From positions 1 to 38,644 of the forward strand of contig NZ_JAGQEG010000056.1 of assembly GCF_018305005.1 (NCBI RefSeq): a stretch of DNA of 38,644 bases. The letters run 5' to 3'. Below, piece after piece: positions 13,694 through 23,000 of the stretch. Made by a program: the position numbers and the translations under genes. The DNA comes from Collimonas silvisoli. GTDB lineage: Bacteria; Pseudomonadota; Gammaproteobacteria; Burkholderiales; Burkholderiaceae_D. Below the pieces are notes generated by a model, which was given only the letters and a program-made list of their open reading frames with translations, had not been told where the DNA came from and searched no databases. Positions within the stretch are counted from its first letter, which is position 1, and every line of letters begins with the position of its first letter.

Positions 13694-16455
13694 TTTGGTT
13701 CTCCAAGTTTTCCAGTGTCCAAGTAATACTGGACAGAATTCGGTAATTTGTATTGAGTACCTAGGCCTGTTTTACCAAACCAAGGGGTAATGGTGGCAGC
13801 TTCCACGTTATTGATACTTCCAGTAATGGAGTATATCGAAGGCGAAGTAGTGGGAGTCGAATTAAGTGCTCGAGACTCCAATGACAAACCTTCGGGAGAA
13901 ACATAACTGCCACTTGTTTTGCCAAATCGATCAACCAACTTGACAGCATCACCAGTACCAGGCTCAAGTGAAATAATTCTCTGAGTACCTGGAAGTCCGC
14001 CATCGTACGGAGGCCACCATGTACTTCCATCTGCACGCTTCCATCCAGATGCCTCCGCCAAAGCTCGCTCGTCTGCAACTAAACCTCTTTCATTAATTGT
14101 TAGATCAAGATTTCTATAAGTCCGATTTGCTGTATTTTCAGCAAACGAAGCGTAGGTTTTTGTTTCAGTAGCGACCAATGCTGCACGATTTGCCGTAGTA
14201 CTCACATCGAACAAACCAACCACGGCATCCGCTGCACGGAAAAGAGACCCGGCAAGTCCCAATGCCAACGACGCTATATTAACGTCTCGCTCGGCATCCC
14301 GCTGAAGAGCTTTCTGATACGCCGTTGTCGCTGGGTCACCCAATGCGCCGGCAATTACGTCACCGGTCATACAACCCGCAGCCGGACAATTTGCGACCAA
14401 CGGAAAATAGGCTTTACCACCTACATTCAACGTCGTGCGATAAGTTCCATCTGGTGCAGGTGGCAACGATTGCGAATAGCTTGTCGACGTGACCGACGAC
14501 GCGGCGATTGCAGCATCGCTCCAATAATACGGCGATTTGCTGCCGCCCGTCGCCCCTTGCACATAAGCGATAACACCAGGATCGATCGGTGCCAATATTT
14601 CAACAAATGTTTTTGAACCAGGTGCTGCAGGCTGGAAACTCGCCGTATCGTAAATCGCTCCCGGTTTGGTTACATCCGCTACCACGTCCACCTTGTCAGC
14701 ATAGACACTTGTACCGGTGATACCAGCGCGGCGGATCGCATTGTCTATCTGTTCCTGCGTATATTTGCCGTTGCTGGCGTCAGCCAGTTGCTTGCCGAGA
14801 GCCTGTTCCTTCGGATGCAATTGCCTGTTGTTGGCATCTACCATCAAGCCAGTGTTAGCTCCAGCATTGGCACTTTGGACGGAGCCACCAGCCAGTGCAC
14901 CCGATGCCGCGCCAACCAGCGTCGCACCGAGATTCATCATATCGTTATAGGATTTCTGTCCTGCTGGATCTCTGGGATCGTTCACGTATCCCTGGCTAAG
15001 CAGGTAGTTGCTCAGGATAGGCGCCATCGCCTCAGCGCCCATTGCTGCCGCAATACCACCAGCAGCGCTGGTGCCACCTATCTTCGCTTCGATCAAGCCA
15101 ACGATCCCATGCAGCGCCATCTTTTCGAGAGAACCTTCAGCCAAATTATTGGATTGCGCAATATCACCAACGACATTGGTCAACACCGCACCGACGAGAT
15201 TGGCGGCCCGCTGATTCTCTTGCTGCTTCTGCTGTTGTGCCTGCAAATCCTGCGCCTGCTGCAGCGTCAAGGTATTTGCCAGCGACTGATTCGCCGTAGT
15301 TGCATCACGGCTGGTCAGGGTTGTCACATTCGCCTGGCTCTGCGCGTCCTTCGTAACGTCGCCGCTGCCCGTGATCGTAACCTTGGCCGGACTGATCACG
15401 CTGTTGGTGTTGCTGGTCTGGTCGCCGCTCTTCGGCATGCCAACATTACCACCGAGATTTCCCAACACGTTACCCATCACGTTGCTGGCGATGCTGCCCG
15501 TTGAGGCGCTGACACTGACGCTTTCCGAGTTGGTGTGCTGCGTGTTGGTCAGGTCGCTATAGGTCAAACTGGCCGTTTGCAGGCTGTTCTTGTCCGGCGT
15601 GGCCGTGCTGGTAATGGCTGCGCCTTTCAGGTCCGTATTGCCCTTCACCTTGATATCGAAACCATCGCTGCCGGCGGCGATGCCGCTTTGGCCGACCGCG
15701 CTTTGGTAGTTGTGGTCAACCGATTGTTTCGCATAGCTGATACTGCCGCTGACCATCTGGCCGACGCAGATCGGGGGAACACAGATACTCAAACTAAAGC
15801 CGCCGCTTTCCTGCTTGCTGTCGAAGTTGCTGACATTTTGCAGGGTCCAGATGTTGAGGTCGCCGCCCACATCGGCTGTGACCTTGTTGCCGGCCAGCTG
15901 CGCACCCTTCATATTGAGATCGCCGCCGCTCTTGACGCTGAGTTGATTGGTGGCGCTGATCTGCGTATTGTCGTAGGTCGTCTCGGTACCGTTGGAATGC
16001 CCCTTCGACACCGATGCGCCAATCTGGAAACTCAAACCGGTCTGCTGGCCGTTGGAGCCAAGGGTAGCGCCAATGCCGGCGCTGCTGCCGCTGTTGGAAG
16101 ACTGCAGGTCCGCCGTGCTGTTGGCAGCGCTCAGATTGATATTTTTGGCGGCATCCAGACTGATATCCTGCGCCTGCAGCTTGGCGCCTTCCATGCTGAT
16201 ATCACCTTCCCGGCTGGTGATCGCAATGGTATTGGCTTGCGCAGTAGTGCCGCGTGCCTGGGTCGCGCTGTTCTTGCTATCCTGCTTGCTTTGGCTGGTA
16301 CCGAGATTCACGCTAATGCCAAAACCAGCGCTACTGCTGCTACTCGGATTGGGATCTGTCGCGTCTGCAGAGGAAACGGTCGCAGACGCGCCGCTGACGA
16401 GCTTATAGGCGTCAAAACCGGCTTTGAGCGCCAGTTTTGAAGGGATTAAACCCAT
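13690..16455 (-). CDS. Orphan CdiA C-terminal module with TNT (NAD+ glycohydrolase) toxin domain
   Basis: This 921-residue protein lacks the signal, TPS domain and most of the FHA repeats of a full CdiA. Residues of about 8-548 closely match the main CdiA (FHA-type repeats, GFGISVNLGTSQSKQD, then the pretoxin region) and end at NNRQLHP. Residues 549-815 are cassette-specific, with a hydrophobic helix (IASLALGLAGSLFRAADAVVG). Residues of about 816-921 fit the TNT domain: a GWKRADGSTWWPP start, DRFGKTSGSYVSPEG (Arg843), ITPWFGKTGLGTQYKL (Trp892, Gln901). The Arg and Gln fit positions used by TNT NADases to bind or cleave NAD+. The histidine known from the mycobacterial TNT is not obvious. The ATG at 16455 has AGAGGGA upstream, so the fragment could be translated alone, but it has no export signal. 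It is most likely a stored alternative toxin tip for recombination with the main gene. Confidence 0.85.
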   Translation of the reverse strand: MGLIPSKLALKAGFDAYKLVSGASATVSSADATDPNPSSSSSAGFGISVNLGTSQSKQDSKNSATQARGTTAQANTIAITSREGDISMEGAKLQAQDISLDAAKNINLSAANSTADLQSSNSGSSAGIGATLGSNGQQTGLSFQIGASVSKGHSNGTETTYDNTQISATNQLSVKSGGDLNMKGAQLAGNKVTADVGGDLNIWTLQNVSNFDSKQESGGFSLSICVPPICVGQMVSGSISYAKQSVDHNYQSAVGQSGIAAGSDGFDIKVKGNTDLKGAAITSTATPDKNSLQTASLTYSDLTNTQHTNSESVSVSASTGSIASNVMGNVLGNLGGNVGMPKSGDQTSNTNSVISPAKVTITGSGDVTKDAQSQANVTTLTSRDATTANQSLANTLTLQQAQDLQAQQQKQQENQRAANLVGAVLTNVVGDIAQSNNLAEGSLEKMALHGIVGLIEAKIGGTSAAGGIAAAMGAEAMAPILSNYLLSQGYVNDPRDPAGQKSYNDMMNLGATLVGAASGALAGGSVQSANAGANTGLMVDANNRQLHPKEQALGKQLADASNGKYTQEQIDNAIRRAGITGTSVYADKVDVVADVTKPGAIYDTASFQPAAPGSKTFVEILAPIDPGVIAYVQGATGGSKSPYYWSDAAIAASSVTSTSYSQSLPPAPDGTYRTTLNVGGKAYFPLVANCPAAGCMTGDVIAGALGDPATTAYQKALQRDAERDVNIASLALGLAGSLFRAADAVVGLFDVSTTANRAALVATETKTYASFAENTANRTYRNLDLTINERGLVADERALAEASGWKRADGSTWWPPYDGGLPGTQRIISLEPGTGDAVKLVDRFGKTSGSYVSPEGLSLESRALNSTPTTSPSIYSITGSINNVEAATITPWFGKTGLGTQYKLPNSVQYYLDTGKLGEPK
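14812..16437 (-). repeat. Homologous tract shared with main cdiA (orphan copy)
   Basis: From just after the orphan's start to the NNRQLHP junction, the sequence is closely similar, at both DNA and protein level, to 18154-19804 in the main cdiA. The one clear interruption is a linker of different length. It ends abruptly at the junction motif, beyond which the two proteins are unrelated. Confidence 0.85.
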
Positions 16456-16471
16456 TTAAGCGTCCCTCTTA

Positions 16472-16512
16472 TGTTGTCAGCGGTTGTCGCATATTGCCAG
16501 CACAAAGGCACG
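16472..16512. repeat. Direct repeat copy 2 bracketing the orphan toxin cassette
   Basis: This copy lies 17 bp before the orphan toxin's start codon and differs from copy 1 (13048-13088) at three of 41 positions. On the minus strand its edge is followed by the AGAGGGA ribosome binding site of the orphan. A weaker partial resemblance continues near 16552-16589. Confidence 0.85.
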
Positions 16513-16618
16513 TAAAAGACACGCAAAAAGAGCGGAATTTTCCCTCAACGGTTTGCGTTGTTAGTCTGCCGGCGACATGTCGTGCGTTGCCTTCATACAA
16601 AAAATTTTTCGACGGCGA

Positions 16619-17068
16619 TCACCGAACCGGATGCCAACGAGTGAATTCGTTTGTTGCAACATCGTATGCGTACCAGCGTTCGATATTTCTATCATCACAA
16701 ACTAAAAAACCTAACTGATCATTTTCATGGCTTAGCGCCGTAAACTGTCCGTATGGGCTCGTTAATCTAATTCTCTCGGTGCCATCAGGATTAAAAATGA
16801 CGGCATTATTATTACGACTGTAATCATCGTCAATTTCGACAAAAACCACCCCAGAATGATCAGAAAGCATGTCCGCATCGATTGTTTGTCGCCGCGCCTG
16901 TTCTGGAAAACCTTGAAATTTCGTTACCCACTGGCCATTGCATTGCCATCTACACCCTATCGATAAAGCTCCATATTTTCTACCACCATATGGGTCTTCA
17001 TGCTTAAAGGGATTATTCACGGCATCATAAGTTGTACTTAGTAAAATCAATTGAAAATTAGTAATCAT
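16619..17068 (-). CDS. cdiI: CdiI-type immunity protein for the main CdiA toxin
   Basis: The start codon overlaps the stop of the main cdiA (ATGA at 17065-17068), so by position this is the cognate immunity gene. The 149-residue product has no signal peptide and no family I recognise. Residues of about 70-149 look beta-rich (GVVFVEIDDDYS, NNAVIFNPDG, GQFTALSHEND, GFLVCDDRNIERWYAYDVA), like a small beta-propeller or sandwich. It should act in the cytoplasm by binding the toxin tip of CdiA. The product is acidic around residue 80. The 3' end is followed by about 100 bp without a gene, then by the direct repeat of the orphan cassette. Confidence 0.75.
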   Translation of the reverse strand: MITNFQLILLSTTYDAVNNPFKHEDPYGGRKYGALSIGCRWQCNGQWVTKFQGFPEQARRQTIDADMLSDHSGVVFVEIDDDYSRNNNAVIFNPDGTERIRLTSPYGQFTALSHENDQLGFLVCDDRNIERWYAYDVATNEFTRWHPVR

Positions 17069-20000
17069 TCTATTAGCTTTCTTGTTCCTGGAATGGGAGT
17101 CAAATATGTACCGCGGTCTTTAGACGGCACTAAAAATTCAATTTGCGTCTCTCCACCATTATAAGTAATACCTTTGAATGTCTGATCCCCCACAACACCG
17201 ACACGTGTTGGCAGCGGTTTCACTACTTCCACTTCCATTTCATATAAACCAGAGCCGCCATTTGGCAAAGGTATATCCGGTTTAAATTCCGGCGTAATCG
17301 CATAATTGGTCCTAGCCTCAAGAGAACTATTGATGGGTTTTGGAGATGCCCAACCTGCAATATTTCCATCTTTATCAACGATCATGTACATACGCTGCCC
17401 TACCTCATATGTCATGTCCGTTACGACCGTGCCCGTTTTATAAGGAGATACATTATTGAATTCAGCATGCATCAAATTAACGTCACTCGCATTTTGAGTA
17501 CGCCCATCTTGAAACGCTAAACGATTCGATAGTGGTTGCCCCACCATTTCACCGTCTACTCCTGCATTAGTAATTTCTTTCGCATACGCATTAGCCGCAA
17601 TCTCCTCAGCCGCAGCCGCCGGTTTTACAACTGGCATCCGCCCAGCAATATTTCCTGTGGCAAATGTCAGTGCTCCCACCGCCAAACCAGGCAAAGCATT
17701 TTTTAATGCACTGCTTTGACGCAACGTTTCCCGCTGATTATAAGTCGCCAGTTCCTGTGACGTTGGATGGTCAGGCAAGAGATTATCGCCCATGACGGTC
17801 CAGTAATAATCTCGATACGCACTGTTGTTACGATACTGAGAGTAAACGCTAGAATTGTTGAAGTCGTTGCCCTTCGCTACAAACAAAGTTTGCTTCACAC
17901 CAAATTCATCGGTAAAAGTACCTTTTGCATTTGCACTGATGTACTGCTTGGCATCGTTATACAGGTCTCGCAACTCAGAACCCGATAAGCCTAAAGTCTT
18001 GGCGTATAAATCCTGATTGGTTTTGTCGACATCGCCTTCCCCTGCCATCGTCAATAAGCGCATTGCCTCCAGTTGCGACACTGGACGATGGTATTTTTCC
18101 GAAAGCACGTCTGCAAAATTTTGACTGCTATCCGCAGTCCATTTAATTTCCTGTGGATGCAACTGCCGATTGTTTCGATCCGCAATCAACGCAGTATTTG
18201 CGCCAGTCGCAGCGCTCTGCGTGCTGCCACCAGCCAGCGCCCCCGACGCGGCACCGACCAATGTCGCTCCCAGATTCATCATCTCGTTGTAGGCTTTCAA
18301 TGCATCCGGATTTCTTGGATCGTTGGAGTAACCATGATTGAGCAGATAATCACTCAGAATCGGTGCCATCGCCTCAGCGCTCATCCCTGCCGCGATACCT
18401 GCGGCAGCATTACCTCCCCCGATCTTTGCTTCGATCAACCCAACGATTCCATGCAGCGCCATCTTACCTAGGGAACCCTCTTTCAAATTATTGGATTGTG
18501 CGATATCGCCCACCACATTGGCCAACACCGAACCAACCAATCCGGCGGCACGCTGATTCTCCTGCGCCTGCTGTTGCCGTGCTTGCAGATCCTGTGCCTG
18601 CTGTAAAGTCAGGGTATTGGCCAGTGATGTGTTGGCGGTGGCTGCATCACGGCTGGTCAGGGTCGTTACATTTGCCTTGCTTTGCGCATCTTTCCCAGCG
18701 TCGCCGCTGCCGGTAATCGTGATATTGGCAGGACTGATCACGCTCTTGGTATCGCTGGTCTGGTCGCCGCTCTTCGGCATGCCGATGCTGCCGTTCAAAT
18801 TACCCAGCACATTAGCCATCACGTTGCCGGCGACGCCACTAGATGAATCGCTGAAGCTGACACTCTCTGACTTGGTGTGTTGCGTGTTGGTCAGGTCGCT
18901 ATAGGTCAAGCTGGCCGTTTGCAGGCTGTTTTTGTCCGGCGTAGCTGTGCTGGTGATCGCCGCACCTTTCAGATCGGTGTTGCCCTTCACCTTGATATCA
19001 AAACCATCGCTGCCAGCAACGATGCCACTTTGGCCGACCGCGCTTTGGTAGTTGTGATCGACCGCTTGTTTGGCATAGTTGACGCTGTAGTCAACCATCG
19101 AGCCAACGCAGATCGGAGGAATGCAGATACTCAAACTGAGGCCGCCGCTTTCCTGCTTGCTGTCGAAGTTGCTGGTGTTTTGCAAGGTCCAGATGTTGAG
19201 ATTGCCGCCAATATCAGCCTTGACCTTGTTGCCGGCCAGTTGCGCACCCTTCATGTTGAGGTCACCACCACTCTTGATGCTCAGTTGATTCGTGGCGCTG
19301 ATCTGCGTGTTGTCATAGGTGGTCTCGGTGCCATTGGCATGGCCCTTGGACGTCGATGCACCAATCTGGAAACTCAATCCGGTTTGCTGGCCGTTGGAGC
19401 CAAGTGTGGCGCCGATGCCGGCACTGCTGCCGCTGTTGGAGGATTGCAGATCGGCGCTGCTCTTGGCGGCCGTCAGATTGATATTCTTGGCCGCATCGAG
19501 ACTGATATCTTGCGCTTGCAGCTTGGCACCTTCCATGTTGATATCGCCTTCCCGTGCGGTGATATCAATGCTGCCAGCTTGCGCAGTCGTGCCGCGTGCC
19601 TGGGTTGCACTATTCTTGCTGTCCTGCTTGCTTTGGCTGGTGCCAAGGTTGACGCTGATGCCGAAGCCGGCGCCGGCACCCGCATTGGCGGGATTATCCT
19701 TTCCGACCAGACCATCCTGCGTTGCGCCGACGCTATTTTGAACCGCATTTCCCACACCGGGAAGCGCGCCCGCGAGCTTGTAGGCGTCATAGCCGGCTTT
19801 CAAAGCCAACGCACCTTTCAGGCGATCATTGCTGGTGTGCTGGCTCTCGGTGGCCATATCCCCTATGCTGGTGAGCGCGCCACCAATAGCGCCGGTCAAA
19901 CTGCTGCCCAAGGTCACGCTATGGGTCTCGGCATGGAATTGGCTGTTGCTGCTGTCCTGGATAGCCTGCAAATCGACTGCATTGCCGCCGATGCTCATCT

Positions 20001-23000
20001 GTTTTTTAGCCAGCAGTTCGGCGCCCTGGGTAGTGACATTGCCTTGACCAGTCCCCTTGTATTGGCTGTCCAGCCCGGCTTGCATATCCAGATTGCCGCC
20101 ATTGGCCGAAATCAGGCTGGTGCTTTGCACGACACCGTTGCCACTGCCGTTTTGTTCAGCGCTAGTTTGACTGTAATTCGTGAAGCGGAAATTGGCGCCG
20201 CCCATGATACCAATGCTGGTGCCGCTGCTGTGGCTATCGTTCTGCGAGGTTTGCGTATTGGCCGCAGCCAGGACATTGATATCGCGTCCGGCGTAGATGC
20301 CGACATCTTTATCAGCGGTCACGGCGCTAGCGGTAATGGTGGTGTCGCGCCCACTACTGGTGTGAACATTAGCGCCGCTGATGTCGCTGCCGATCTGGTT
20401 GACGCTCGTACCGTTCTGGTGCTGATCCTGCGCACTATGGCCGAAGCTGACGCCAGTCAAGACACTACCCGAGAAACCGGATTTCTTTTCTTCGGCGGAG
20501 AAACTTTGCTGGCTGGTTTGCTGCGCACTGACTATGTTGAGATCACGCCCGGCATTGATATTCAAATCGCTCTTGGCGATCACCTGGCTACCCTGCACGC
20601 TGGTGTCGCGGCCAGACTGGATGGCAATGCCGTCGCCGGTAAAACTGCTGCCGATGGCGTCCGTGTTGTGCAGATTTTGTTGCGAACGGCTGCTTGATGA
20701 CGACATCATGCCGTGCGACGTGGTGTAAATCGCCCGGTCGGCGGTGGTTTCCTGCTGCGCCGTCCCAATATTCACGTCGCGCCCGGCAATGACTGCCAGT
20801 TGACCACCGGCATTGGCGGTGGCTGCGGAAGCATTCAGGTCTTGACCGGCAATCAAGGCCAAATTGCCGCCGGCATTGATGGCAGTGCCATTGACTTTGG
20901 TCTGATTGAGGTAGAGGTGGTTATCGCTGTTGTAAGTGACGTTATAGCTGCTTTGTGTATTCACTGCCTTCAGATTCAGGTCACGGCCTGCCGATAACGT
21001 CGCGTCGCCGGTGGTATTGACGGCGGCTGCGACCAGATTGAGGTCGCGGCCCGCGTGGATCGACAGTTGATCGGCGTTGACGCTGGCCACCCGGCCCAGC
21101 ACCGTATTCGTACCCTGCACGCTGGTGGCCGAGATCGCCTCGGTGCCCATCGTCACATCGCGTCCGGCCAGCACACCGACACGGTGGCCGGAAATACTGC
21201 CGCCATTGTTCAGGACGTCATTCTGCGCCACCAGAATCGTTGTGCCGTCTTTGCCCGTGCTGCGAATGTTACCGGTATTGGCAATATCGGTTGCCTGAAT
21301 AATCATGTTGTTGGAGGCTTGCAGCGTGCCGCCATTTTTCAACGTGCCATTGATGGTCAGGTCGATGTCTTTACCCGAGATCAACGCGCCGGTCGGAGAA
21401 AGGTCGCCGGCATCGGCACGCGTCAGATACACCACCGGCGCAAGCACCTGGGTATGACTGCCATCCGGCAAGGTAACGTCCTGATTCACCATCCAGACGA
21501 TGTCGGAAGTCAGCGAGGCCATCTGTGCGTCGGTCAGCGCGATGCCAGGCGTCAGCTGGAACTGCTTGGCGCTGGCCACGCCGGATTCCATCAGGGCTTT
21601 GTATTCCTCTTCGTTACTGGCGTAGTCGCCCAGGAAGCGCCTGCCGGTCAACTGAGCAACCTGGTCAGTGACTAATTTTTGTTCATAGAAGCCGTCGCCC
21701 AGGCGTTTTTCGGTGACCGCCGGATTCAAGCCAAGCAAGCCCAGCATGTAGTTGCTGGAAATGAAATTGCCGTAATTCGTAAACTTCGGATCGGTTTGGA
21801 TCAGGTACGGCTGGTTCGGTTGCGTGAGTACCGTAAACAACTGATTGTTCGGTAAGACCAGATTCGGCAATGGCACCGTCGGCGTGCCGAGGGTCTGGTG
21901 ACTGCCGGTCGTGGTAGTGACCTTGCCTGCGCTGCCGCTGGCATTGGAGACGGTTTGCTGATTGCCTGCAGTGCCGGTATTGCTGCCGCCGCTGCCTGTC
22001 ACCGCGCCGACTGTATTGGCAATGGCCGCACCAACCGTCAGACTTGGCTGATTGGCTCCCAACATGAGACCGCCCACAGTCGGCACGGCATTGCCACCGA
22101 CACCGTTACCGACAGCCTGGTTCGGGCCTGTCGCCGGCTGGGTGTTCTGCTGGACAGTCCAGACCTGCAAGGCCAGCGGGGTTGACGGCAAGTTGACATC
22201 GTAGGCAGCGCCGTTGTTCACGTAGGTATAGTGATTTTGATGGGGATGACCCTCGACCCAGTGATAATAATTTTCGCCTGCGGTCATGTGATTGACCGTG
22301 TCGGTGGTCCCAATCGCGCCAATATTATTGATGGAGCCGGTCGTGCCGCCCAGGGTGCCGCCGGCAATGATCGTGCTCTTGTCGTTGGTCACATTGCCCG
22401 ACAAGGTCATATTGCCCGCCGAACTGATCTTGCCGGGATCGCTGCTGGTGACGACCGTGTTTGAAACGGTTTGGGTATAGTCTTTTTTAGAGAATTTCTC
22501 GTAACGCTGACCCATCGGATCAATCAGCACAATGCCACCGTCACCGCTATCACCCCAGGTCAGCTGATTCGGGTTATACCAGATGGTGGGGTCGTACCAC
22601 GGGTTGTATTGGGTCACGTGCGCAGTTTGCGTCGGATCGACCTGCTGGGCGGTCGTAAAATGATTATTCAGGTTCGTCAGCGACGCCGTCTGCAGGAATA
22701 ATGCGCCGCCGGCATCGATGGTCGCAGAACTGTTCAGAATGCTGGCGGCACTACCGGTCACATTGTTGTTCGCATCAAGCGCGCCGCCCAGGGCCATGTC
22801 GCCCAGGCTCTGGATGAGCGCATGTTCGCGGTTGACGATCTGCTGCGCGCCGATCTGCAGCGTGTTGCGCGAAGCGATCACGCCGGCCTGATTGGTGGTC
22901 GTATCGACATCGTTGGTCAGGGTCTGCGCGCCCAGGGCGATATCGTTGCCATAGATCCGGCCGGTGTTGGTAATGACATTGCTCGAATGGATAACAGTCG

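Noticed and set aside
18877-20697. 606-codon plus-strand frame and similar ones at 15535, 23254, 24178 and 25399
   Set aside because: They are antisense to the repetitive cdiA genes and arise from the biased codon use of FHA repeats.
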